5,015 nt of DNA from Chloroflexota bacterium (GCA_003157175.1 PMIQ01000045.1:1-5015); one strand, 5' to 3'; numbered from the stretch's first letter, positions 1-4,946 are shown. Numbers and translations are program-made. The notes: generated by a model from the letters alone, not told the origin.

Positions 1-734
1 CCCGTCGGTTCGATCGTCGGTTCGAGCGAGGGCGCCTCGGAGGGTTCACCGGAAGGCGAAGACGAGATCGAAGTCGGAGTCGAGGTGCCGGCCGGAGGCG
101 TTCTCGAAGGAGCCGGCACCGGCGTCGAGGCCAGCGACTGCGGGACCGGGTTCGACTGAACCACCCAGTCCGAGGCGTTGTCGTTCGTGTCGACCCAGTT
201 GCCGGCCGCCGCACCCGGCTTCCGCTCCAGGCTCGATTTTGCAGCTGGAGCCGGCGCGACCGCGCCCTCCACATATGCGTTGCTCGCCGTCCCCCAGCTT
301 AAGGCGTCGATCACCGCCCCGCCGACATGCCGGACCGCCAGCGATCCCCCGTCGGCGGCCAGTCCGCCGGTGTACGTCGCGTCGGCGAGCGGCGCGTACA
401 CCCCCGCCGAGTTGGCGACCAGCAGGTGGGCCCCGGGCAGGAGCGGCAGCGGCGAGTCGAAGGCCGCCTTGCGCGTGGTCGTCGCACCCGAGGCCGTCAT
501 GTAGACCAGCTCGCAGCCGCCCAGATCGATCGCGACGGCCCCGGCGTTGTAGATCTCCACGTACTCGTCCGAGGCCGAGACGCCACCGGTCACCGCCTCC
601 GCCAGCACCAGACCGGTGGAGACCGGCCACGCCACCGACGAGTCGGCATAGCCGGGCGAGACCGCGCTCGATAGGGCGGCTATCGGAACGAGGAGCGAGA
701 CGAGCACGACGGCGACCCCGCGCGGAGCGGACAT
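1..734 (-). CDS. Secreted lamin-tail-domain (LTD) protein, C-terminus cut by the window edge
   Basis: The frame is open from ATG (734-732) to the left edge, giving 244 codons without a stop, so the C-terminus is missing. GAGGTG lies 5 nt before the ATG on the minus strand and supports this start. Residues 1-30 look like a Sec signal peptide: Arg5, a hydrophobic run at 7-24, and a possible cleavage after GYA (30). Residues about 41-190 match the lamin tail domain, an immunoglobulin-like beta fold found in many secreted bacterial proteins. The signature DEYVEIYNAG is at 56-65, LPGAHLLVAN at 99-108, VIDALSWG at 141-148, SLERKPG at 168-174 and NWVDTNDNASDW at 179-190. From about 195 the chain is rich in Pro, Ser and Thr and ends in an EPT-type repeat (LEPTIEPT, 237-244). 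Such a tail is typical of a linker or wall-spanning stalk before a further domain or anchor. LTDs are thought to mediate binding at the cell surface; the ligand cannot be told. It is transcribed divergently from the membrane protein gene at 1028. Confidence 0.85.
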   Translation of the reverse strand, partial: MSAPRGVAVVLVSLLVPIAALSSAVSPGYADSSVAWPVSTGLVLAEAVTGGVSASDEYVEIYNAGAVAIDLGGCELVYMTASGATTTRKAAFDSPLPLLPGAHLLVANSAGVYAPLADATYTGGLAADGGSLAVRHVGGAVIDALSWGTASNAYVEGAVAPAPAAKSSLERKPGAAAGNWVDTNDNASDWVVQSNPVPQSLASTPVPAPSRTPPAGTSTPTSISSSPSGEPSEAPSLEPTIEPT

Positions 735-789
735 CAGGGCACCTCAGGGCGGCTTGCCGGCGGGGCAGGTGCGCACGTTTGTACGCGCC

Positions 790-823
790 CCGGCTTATCT
801 GCGACTTCACTCCGGCTTACCTG
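790..823. promoter_or_regulatory. Imperfect 12-bp direct repeat upstream of the LTD gene, possible operator
   Basis: CCGGCTTATCTG (790-801) recurs as CCGGCTTACCTG (812-823) with one mismatch and a 22-bp period, about two helical turns. Both copies lie in the divergent intergenic region, 56-89 bp upstream of the LTD start. On the minus strand the copy at 790-801 contains GATAAG, a weak -10-like element for the LTD gene, but no convincing -35 lies upstream. Between the repeat and the LTD gene, 771-786 can form a small hairpin with 6-bp arms and a 4-nt loop. A protein binding site is a guess from spacing and position only. Confidence 0.25.
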
Positions 824-842
824 GCCCGACCGCGGCTCAGTC

Positions 843-910
843 GCGGACGCGGTTGGGTCGCGGGGAGCCGGCGTCCGGTCGCGTCCGCCGCCCTTCGCCG
901 CGGCTCCCCG
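843..910 (+). promoter_or_regulatory. Interlocking inverted repeats in the leader of the membrane protein gene
   Basis: Two sets of complementary arms overlap. CGGGGAGCCG (861-870) pairs perfectly with CGGCTCCCCG (901-910). GCGGACGC (843-850) pairs perfectly with GCGTCCGC (881-888), and its last seven bases also pair with GCGTCCG (871-877). The two sets cross each other, so they would be mutually exclusive hairpins or a pseudoknot if transcribed. They lie 118-185 nt before the GTG at 1028. No known riboswitch class is recognised and no clear promoter is seen nearby. In DNA this GC-rich some of this may be chance. The rest of 735-1027 holds no gene that can be supported. Confidence 0.25.
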
Positions 911-1027
911 ATCCACGTTCCATCTTTCGGCCTGTGACCGAGGGCCCCATGGACTACCATTCCGACCGCGCCGTTGTCGTGCCGGCCGACGCCTGACTTG
1001 CCCATCCGTTTCGCCCGAGGAGAGACC

Positions 1028-1759
1028 GTGGCTCGCGCCAAGAGCACCGAACGAGCGGAGGCGCGCCGCCGCTATCGCGCCTACCTTCAGGAACAGGCCG
1101 AAGCCGAAGCCGTCCAGGACGAGGAAGATTCCGCGCCCGTCCCACAGACTGCCGCGAAGGCAGGTCGAACCGCTCCGGCCCCCGTCGTCAGGCCGGGCCA
1201 GAGGGTCGGGATGTTCTCCGCTTTCAAGCTGGCCACCCGCCCGGTCCACTACATCGATGACCTGCGCTATGCCCCGACGCTGATCCTCAAGACCAACGCC
1301 ATCTGGCCGTCGGCGCTCATCAGCCTCGCGGCGCTGGCGTTCGGGCTCACTCGCACCGACTACAAGGACGCCACGGTCGCGTTTCTGCTCACCTTCGCCC
1401 TGTCCATGATCCCCCTGGTCCAGCCGATGCTGGCAGGGTTCCTCGCCCCGCGGGCGACCTGGCTGGCCGGCCTCATTTCCGGGTTGATCTCGGGCATCTG
1501 CTTCGAGATCCTTTTCATGTGGTACTTCGTGGGCAACCACCTGACGAACATTCCGGCCGACCAGACTGTCCCGCCTTCCGACCAGTACGTCCAATTCACG
1601 ATTCAGGTTCTTCTCGCCGGCATGACCTTCGGCGCGATGCTGGGCGCGGGATCGGGTTGGTACAAGCGCTTCCTGGCCCTCTCCTGGGCCGCCCCGAACA
1701 AGACGCAGCGCCCCGCGCCGAAGAAGCCGGCTCCAAAGCGTTCGACCGGTCGCCGCTGA
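1028..1759 (+). CDS. Uncharacterised membrane protein with four predicted transmembrane segments
   Basis: The protein has 243 residues. The GTG start was chosen because AGGAG lies 5 nt upstream; the earlier in-frame ATG at 974 has no ribosome binding site. Residues 1-33 are strongly charged and helical (AEARRRYRAYLQEQAEAEA), a likely short coiled coil on the cytoplasmic side. Residues 34-60 are a flexible Ala/Pro stretch. Hydrophobic segments lie at about 90-108, 116-140, 143-169 and 188-210. The loop at 170-187 is polar (NHLTNIPADQTVPPSDQY). The third segment carries a Gly/Ser-rich face (GLISGLISG). The tail from 222 is basic and Pro/Lys-rich (RPAPKKPAPKRSTGRR). With an even number of segments both ends should lie on the same side, and the positive charge suggests the cytoplasm. 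I do not recognise the family and no catalytic motif is visible. It appears to be a single-gene unit whose stop nearly meets that of the dnaE2 remnant. Confidence 0.85.
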   Translation: MARAKSTERAEARRRYRAYLQEQAEAEAVQDEEDSAPVPQTAAKAGRTAPAPVVRPGQRVGMFSAFKLATRPVHYIDDLRYAPTLILKTNAIWPSALISLAALAFGLTRTDYKDATVAFLLTFALSMIPLVQPMLAGFLAPRATWLAGLISGLISGICFEILFMWYFVGNHLTNIPADQTVPPSDQYVQFTIQVLLAGMTFGAMLGAGSGWYKRFLALSWAAPNKTQRPAPKKPAPKRSTGRR

Positions 1760-1776
1760 CGGGAGTCAGCCGCGGC
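1749..1776. terminator. Hairpin spanning both converging stop codons, possible bidirectional terminator
   Basis: GCTGAC (1755-1760) and GTCAGC (1765-1770) form a perfect 6-bp dyad around a GGGA loop. After one mismatch (1754/1771) five more pairs follow out to 1749/1776, one of them a G-T wobble. The TGA of the membrane protein gene lies in one arm and the TGA of the dnaE2 remnant in the other. There is no T-run on either side, so it is not a canonical intrinsic terminator. It may act as an mRNA 3' end stabiliser or a factor-dependent end. Confidence 0.35.
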
Positions 1777-2410
1777 GCATTCCGCTGTATCCGAGCGCCC
1801 GCACACCCTCGGGCCGAGCCGGGCCGCCGGCTCTCTCCGCCTCGGCGGGGAGCGGCCTGACCTCGCGCGCCACCACGTTCACGACGTTCGCCTCGCGCTG
1901 GAGCACCCCTTCCACGTAAAGCAGCGCGTGGCGCCGGACCACTCCGCGGAGGCGCGCCCATGCGTCGGGCCAGAGAGTGACGTTGACCATGCCCGTCTCG
2001 TCTTCCAGGGCCAGGAAGACCGTGCCGCGGGCCGTCATCGGGTGCTGGCGAGTGACCACCAGGCCGCCCAGGCGTTCTCGCTCCGTCAGGGCGGGGAGAT
2101 CCGGGGCCGGCGTCGGCGGCAGGCGCAGGTCCATCGGTCGTCCCGCGGCGGCGCCGGTCCGGATCGAGGAGGCGCCGGTGCGTCGGCCCGTTCGGCCGTC
2201 CGCCCGACCCCGCGTCGCGCCCATCACCTCGCGCAGTTGCCACAGCAGCTCGCGCCGTGGCCGATCCAGCGAGTCGAGCGCGCCGGCCCGAATCAGTCGC
2301 TCGATCACCTCCTCGGGCAGCTCCGTCCGGGCCACGACGTCCGCCAGAGAGTGGTAGGAACCGCGGGCCAGCTCGGCGTCCAGGTGCCCGGCGTGCTCGT
2401 CGCCGATCCG
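1766..2410 (-). pseudogene. dnaE2: C-terminal remnant of error-prone DNA polymerase DnaE2 (ImuC)
   Basis: About 214 codons match the C-terminus of DnaE2, the alpha-type polymerase used with ImuA/ImuB in damage-induced mutagenesis. Recognisable parts are GDEHAGHLDAELARGSYHSLADVV and the following helix-hairpin-helix region ending near RAGALDSL (2403 to about 2274), then the OB-fold (about 2068-1853) with GLVVTRQHPMTARG, FLALEDETGMVNVTLWPD and LQREANVVNVVAREVRPL, and the family-like ending ALGYSGMRRG. A whole DnaE2 is about 1000-1100 residues, so the PHP and polymerase domains are absent. Similarity stops near 2410, just before the tRNA promoter. A second loss is likely: LPALTERERLG runs straight into GLVV, whereas relatives have roughly 50 residues between these points. 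The reading frame is otherwise clean. A GTG at 2335 could in principle start an ORF but has no ribosome binding site and lies inside a conserved block. I read it as a non-functional relic. A separately expressed OB-fold protein is less likely. Confidence 0.8.
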
Positions 2411-2439
2411 AGATCCCTGGGTTCGGTTGCCGGGGCCTA

Positions 2440-2448
2440 TGCTAGACT
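2440..2448 (+). promoter_or_regulatory. Extended -10 promoter element of the tRNA gene
   Basis: TGCTAGACT (2440-2448) fits an extended -10 (TGn followed by TAGACT, 4 of 6 to TATAAT). It lies 15 bp before the tRNA 5' end, so initiation would fall about 2455, a short precursor leader typical of tRNA genes. TTGCCG at 2427-2432 is too close to serve as its -35. The element lies at the break point of the dnaE2 remnant. Confidence 0.45.
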
Positions 2449-2463
2449 GCCCATCGCTCGCGT

Positions 2464-2539
2464 GGGGATGTAGCTCAGCTGGAAGAGCACCGCGTTCGCA
2501 TCGCGGGGGTCAGGGGTTCGAGTCCCCTCATCTCCACCA
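2464..2539 (+). tRNA. tRNA-Ala, anticodon CGC
   Basis: This is a complete 76-nt cloverleaf with an encoded CCA. The acceptor arms GGGGATG (2464-2470) and CATCTCC (2529-2535) pair over 7 bp, including a G3-U70 wobble, the main identity element for alanyl-tRNA synthetase. The D stem is GCTC/GAGC with an 8-nt loop. The anticodon stem CCGCG/CGCGG closes the loop TTCGCAT, putting the anticodon CGC at 2497-2499, which reads GCG. The variable loop has 5 nt. The T stem AGGGG/CCCCT closes TTCGAGT. Discriminator A and CCA are at 2536-2539. Anticodon and G3-U70 agree on alanine. GCG is a favoured Ala codon in GC-rich genomes. Confidence 0.97.
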
Positions 2540-2554
2540 TTCCCCTGGCACATA

Positions 2555-2588
2555 AAGAGGCCCCGACCGATGGCCGGGGCCTCTTCTT
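2555..2588. terminator. Intrinsic terminator shared by the tRNA and the converging lipoprotein gene
   Basis: AAGAGGCCCCG (2555-2565) pairs with CGGGGCCTCTT (2575-2585) over 11 bp. After one A/C mismatch, two more pairs close a 3-nt loop (2569-2571). The stem starts 15 nt after the tRNA CCA and 14 nt beyond the lipoprotein stop, so it can serve both converging transcripts. The T-tracts are short and broken on both sides (TCTTCTT on plus, CTCTTTAT on minus), but the stem is very stable. Confidence 0.75.
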
Positions 2589-2602
2589 GGTCCGGACGAC
2601 TC

Positions 2603-3370
2603 TCAGGTCGGAACGGCCGTCACGTTGGTCGGGGGTGTGATGGCGTTGGCGGTCGCGTCGTTGACATGCGTGATGTCGAACGAGTAGCCCCAGGTGCCGG
2701 ATTGTCCGCCGGATGCCACGGTCCAACCGTAGAAGCCGCTGACCGGATAGTTGCCGCTCTTGGCGACCCAGAGGTCGGCTTTGAAGGTCGCGGCTACGCC
2801 GACCAGGGCACCGCCCGCCCCGAGGTCCGAGTTCCCTGCATAGTGGATGCAGTCGACGCCGTTCTTCGTCTCCTCACCGGCGACGGAGAAGCTGGTCACG
2901 TTCGTGTCGAAGTCGGAGCCATACATCGAGTCCGGCAGCAGTGAGGAAAGAGAGGAACTGCCGGAGGTGTAGTCGGTGCTCGCCATCCAGGTGTCCCCAT
3001 TGTCGAGGGAGGTCCAACCCTGAGCGCCGATGACGATGACCTGCATCATGCCGAGGTCGTTGATCTTGTAGGACTTGGTCGGGCTGTTGATGACCGTGCC
3101 CGAGATCCCGAACGATCCCGTGTCGGCCGCGGTCGCGCTGGCCGAGGCACCGCTGTACTGCCACGAGAACTGATAGCTGGTGAGAGTGTCGAGGTTAGAA
3201 GCGAGGCCTGACGTCAGCGAGCCGCTGCCGCCGGGGACGTTGACGCCATTGCTGCCGTTGACGTTGGGGATGCCAGGCGTAGAAGAGCCGCATGCCGCGA
3301 CGATGAGGCCGAGTGCCAGGCTCGCGGCCACGAGGACGCGCGCCGGTTTTCTTACCGATCCGATCACCAT
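2603..3370 (-). CDS. Secreted lipoprotein, possibly LppX/LprG (LolA)-like fold
   Basis: The protein has 255 residues. The start ATG (3370-3368) is preceded by a strong GGAGGAGGAG site. The frame stays open upstream to 3733 but nothing there resembles protein. The N-terminus MVIGSVRKPARVLVAASLAL is a basic and hydrophobic signal, and the lipobox VAAC puts the lipidated cysteine at residue 27. The mature start GSSTPGIPNVNGSNG is a flexible Gly/Asn/Ser linker. From about 58 the chain looks like a beta-rich sheet domain (SYQFSWQYSG, GSFGISGTVIN, SYKINDLGMM, GWTSLDNGDTWMAS). GEETKNGVDCIHY followed by ATFKADLWVAKSGNYPV has the look of LppX/LprAFG and other LolA-like lipoproteins, which bind lipids or apolar ligands outside the membrane. 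That fold call is from motif style only. The body is rich in Ser, Gly, Thr and Asn, as in many Chloroflexota secreted proteins. It is a single-gene unit converging on the tRNA terminator. Confidence 0.85.
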   Translation of the reverse strand: MVIGSVRKPARVLVAASLALGLIVAACGSSTPGIPNVNGSNGVNVPGGSGSLTSGLASNLDTLTSYQFSWQYSGASASATAADTGSFGISGTVINSPTKSYKINDLGMMQVIVIGAQGWTSLDNGDTWMASTDYTSGSSSLSSLLPDSMYGSDFDTNVTSFSVAGEETKNGVDCIHYAGNSDLGAGGALVGVAATFKADLWVAKSGNYPVSGFYGWTVASGGQSGTWGYSFDITHVNDATANAITPPTNVTAVPT

Positions 3371-3695
3371 GTCTCCTCCTCCAGGGTAGTGGCCAAGCCC
3401 GAAAGGACCAGCCTTGAGCCGAAGTATCCGAGCCGGCAAGCCCACCGGCCGCGAGTGCCCGCTTGTCTCGCCTGGCGGCACGAGGAATTGCGGTGCCGGC
3501 CGAAATGACCACCCGAAGGACAAGCCGAGGCAACGGCCAACCGGCGTCAATCCAAAGTTACCATGGATGCGGAACTTGCCGCGCACAAGCTCCTTCGGCG
3601 GGGCGGAGCAGACCCAGCGACCCAAACCTGCGGTGACGTTTCGTCCCGTCGGGCGATCCGGGTTCCCCCTCAGCGAGCCGTCAGGAGCCTGTTGC
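3371..3695. other. Intergenic region between the lipoprotein gene and the cysE leader, no gene seen
   Basis: About 325 bp holds the upstream region of the minus-strand lipoprotein gene. Apart from the GGAGGAGGAG site at 3374-3383, little is definite. GATACT on the minus strand (3423-3428) is a weak -10 candidate with no -35 at the right distance. CGTCAA (3545-3550; TTGACG on minus) is a -35-like hexamer with no matching -10. Small inverted repeats occur (for example GCCGG/CCGGC at 3432-3448, and CGGCAC/GTGCCG around 3475-3498), as expected at this GC content. Both strands have open frames here, but they are low-complexity antisense artefacts. No riboswitch class is recognised. Confidence 0.5.
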
Positions 3696-3725
3696 TTGAC
3701 GGACACCGGCTGCAGCCCGCATGAT
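3696..3725 (+). promoter_or_regulatory. Sigma70-like promoter of the cysE leader
   Basis: TTGACG (3696-3701; 5 of 6 to TTGACA) and CATGAT (3720-3725; 4 of 6 to TATAAT) are separated by 18 bp. Initiation 7 nt after the -10 falls on A3732, the first base of the leader-peptide ATG. It is the only good promoter found between 3371 and cysE, and no comparable one lies in the 164 bp between the leader terminator and cysE. That suggests cysE-cysK is transcribed through the leader. Confidence 0.6.
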
Positions 3726-3731
3726 TCAGTC

Positions 3732-3791
3732 ATGGACTCGCACAGCTACACCTGCCTCTGTCCCCGGCGGCGGCCCCGCCGCAAGAGGTAG
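3732..3791 (+). CDS. Putative leaderless cysteine leader peptide (19 aa) upstream of cysE
   Basis: The ORF ATG...TAG encodes MDSHSYTCLCPRRRPRRKR. The Cys codons are TGC (3753-3755) and TGT (3759-3761), residues 8 and 10. There is no ribosome binding site before the ATG, but the predicted transcription start coincides with it, so translation would be leaderless, as is common in GC-rich bacteria. Two Cys in 19 codons is striking next to CysE, which has none in 295 residues. The tail is a Pro/Arg stretch (CPRRRPRRKR) encoded by a GC-rich segment that also contributes to RNA pairing, so the Arg run may be a by-product of RNA structure or may itself slow the ribosome. The role inferred is to sense charged tRNA-Cys. 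Leaderless polycysteine small ORFs are known, from memory, as cysteine-responsive attenuators in mycobacteria. The peptide itself probably has no enzymatic role. Conservation in relatives is not tested here. Confidence 0.6.
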   Translation: MDSHSYTCLCPRRRPRRKR

Positions 3792-3836
3792 CAGGCTGTC
3801 TCGCGCTCCCACCAGGAGCCCGCCGAGTCGCCCCGG

Positions 3837-3870
3837 GGCCGCGGTTCCACAGGACCGTGGCCTTTTTGTT
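3837..3870 (+). terminator. Intrinsic terminator in the cysE leader
   Basis: An 11-bp stem (3837-3847 with 3852-3862, including one G-T and one T-G wobble) closes the loop CACA and is followed by TTTTTGTT (3863-3870). It ends 164 bp before the cysE start and 79 nt after the leader-peptide stop. It is the best canonical terminator in the window. It faces cysE rather than following a full gene, which fits an attenuator or a short independent RNA ending here. Confidence 0.85.
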
Positions 3871-4033
3871 ACCCCCGCGGACGCCGCCGCACCAGCGCCG
3901 AGCGGCCGCCTGCAGTGAGGCCACGCCTCCCCCGCAGCCAGCCCTCGACCTCTGCTCGCCCGCTCTTCCAGAACGCCCGAGCCGTCGGGGCGCCTATCCA
4001 CAGCTCCCGCGACAAGCTCGACCCGAGGACCAA

Positions 4034-4921
4034 ATGGCTCTCCCCAGATCCATCCGAACCGCGAAGACCGCCACGGTCGCCAGCGACCCGCTAGACGGGC
4101 TGGCGGCGCGCGTCTACGAGATGCTCGCCAACGACACCCAGGCCCGCCTGGCCAAGGCTCGCGTCGGGACATGGCTTCGCGCCCTGCTCGACACGCTCTT
4201 CCCGCAGGCGGCCGAGCAGACCTACGCCACGCCGGGAGACCTGCGCGACGCACTCGACGCATCCGCGACGGAGCTGCGCTCGCTGCTGCGGCCGCTGGAG
4301 GGCGAGATCGACGACCCGGCCCGGGTCGCCGCCGCGTTCTTCCAGGTCCTGCCCGAGATCCACCGCCAGCTGATGGTCGACGCCACCGCCATCGAAAGAG
4401 GCGACCCGGCGGCCGAAAGCGTCGACGAGGTGATCCTGGCATACCCGGGATTCCTCGCCATCGCCGCCCACCGCATCGCCCATCGTTTCTACGAGCTCGG
4501 AGTGCCGCTGCTGCCGCGCGTCCTGTCGGAATGGGCGCACGAGCGGACTGGCATCGACATCCACCCTGGCGCGACCCTCGGACACCCCGTCGTCATAGAC
4601 CATGGCACCGGCATCGTCATCGGCGAGACGGCGGTACTCGGCAACAACGTGAAGCTCTACCAGGGCGTGACCCTGGGCGCACTCTCGGTGACCAAGTCCC
4701 TCGCCTCGACGAAGCGCCACCCGACCATCGAGAACGATGTCGTCATCTATGCCAACGCGACGATTCTGGGCGGCGACACCGTGATCGGCGAGGGGAGCGT
4801 GATCGGCGGCAACACCTGGATAACCTCCAGCGTCCCGTCCAACTCGATCGTCTTTCAGCGCAGCGAGGTCCAAGTCCGCCAGGGACGGACCGACTTCGAT
4901 GCGCCCGACTTCGTCATCTAG
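4034..4921 (+). CDS. cysE: Serine O-acetyltransferase (EpsC-type CysE)
   Basis: The protein has 295 residues and makes O-acetylserine from serine and acetyl-CoA, the first step of cysteine synthesis, in the cytoplasm. The ATG at 4034 has GAGGA 5 nt upstream. The frame is open back to a GTG at 3857, but that codon lies inside the leader terminator. Residues about 20-165 are the helical N-terminal domain. Residues about 172-262 are the left-handed beta-helix of hexapeptide repeats. TGIDIHPGA (172-180) holds the catalytic Asp175. IDHGTGIVIGET (188-199) holds His190, 15 residues after Asp175, the same spacing as Asp143/His158 in E. coli CysE. KRHPTIE (227-233) supplies the second conserved His (229). 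ILGGDTVIGEGSVIGGNTWI (244-263) is typical of the EpsC group. The C-terminus is DFVI; in known CysE proteins the terminal Ile docks in the CysK active site. The protein contains no cysteine. It is 25 bp from cysK, probably in one operon, with expression likely gated by the upstream leader. Confidence 0.95.
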   Translation: MALPRSIRTAKTATVASDPLDGLAARVYEMLANDTQARLAKARVGTWLRALLDTLFPQAAEQTYATPGDLRDALDASATELRSLLRPLEGEIDDPARVAAAFFQVLPEIHRQLMVDATAIERGDPAAESVDEVILAYPGFLAIAAHRIAHRFYELGVPLLPRVLSEWAHERTGIDIHPGATLGHPVVIDHGTGIVIGETAVLGNNVKLYQGVTLGALSVTKSLASTKRHPTIENDVVIYANATILGGDTVIGEGSVIGGNTWITSSVPSNSIVFQRSEVQVRQGRTDFDAPDFVI

Positions 4922-4946
4922 CGTCAACCCACCCGAGGAGATACCC

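Larger units (their letters stand above)
3732..3870 (+). promoter_or_regulatory. Cysteine attenuator leader RNA of cysE-cysK (putative)
   Basis: The predicted transcript can fold in two ways. Fold 1 is a three-way junction: closing stem GACTCG (3735-3740)/CGAGTC (3824-3829); a long interrupted hairpin with ACAGC (3742-3746)/GCTGT (3795-3799), CTG/CAG, CCTCT (3755-3759)/AGAGG (3784-3788) and GGCGG/CCGCC at its tip; and a small hairpin GCTCC (3805-3809)/GGAGC (3815-3819). The terminator at 3837-3862 follows. In fold 2, GCGGCCCCG (3770-3778) pairs perfectly over 9 bp with CGGGGCCGC (3834-3842), occupying half of the terminator 5' arm. The Cys codons lie 9-25 nt before 3770 and the stop codon 11 nt after 3778. 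A ribosome stalled at Cys could leave the antiterminator free, and one reaching the stop would cover it. The direction of control, read-through when cysteine is short, is inferred. Confidence 0.55.

Noticed and set aside
46..810. Minus-strand open frame of 254 codons, very rich in Arg and Gly.
   Set aside because: It is out of frame with the LTD gene, which has a signal peptide and domain motifs in the overlapping frame.
974..1027. ATG at 974 as the start of the membrane protein.
   Set aside because: It has no ribosome binding site, while GTG at 1028 has AGGAG at ideal spacing. The extra 18 residues do not look conserved in character.
734..1594. Minus-strand open frame of 286 codons opposite the membrane protein gene.
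   Set aside because: It has low-complexity charged sequence without recognisable motifs, while the plus strand has good hydrophobic segments and a ribosome binding site.
2515..2539. tRNA 3' end as an attachment site of an integrated element.
   Set aside because: No second copy of the tRNA 3' end and no integrase gene are present in the window.
3371..3733. Upstream extension of the lipoprotein reading frame to 3733.
   Set aside because: The lipobox signal peptide starts at the ATG at 3370 with a strong ribosome binding site. The upstream part has no protein character and overlaps the cysE leader promoter.
3837..3852. The minus strand reads TGTGGAACCGCGG, close to the T-box core of T-box riboswitches.
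   Set aside because: It is the complement of the plus-strand terminator arm. On the minus strand no terminator with a T-run follows and no amino-acid gene lies downstream, and the plus strand lacks the motif.
3732..3870. Considered SRP (4.5S) RNA or another housekeeping small RNA, because the region has its own promoter and terminator.
   Set aside because: The conserved SRP GGAAGCA-type loop motifs are absent, and the Cys-coding ORF and cysE context explain the region better. A stand-alone small RNA remains possible.
3857..4033. GTG at 3857 as a longer start for cysE.
   Set aside because: It lies within the terminator hairpin, has no ribosome binding site, and the added residues are low-complexity Pro/Ala/Arg with no match to CysE.
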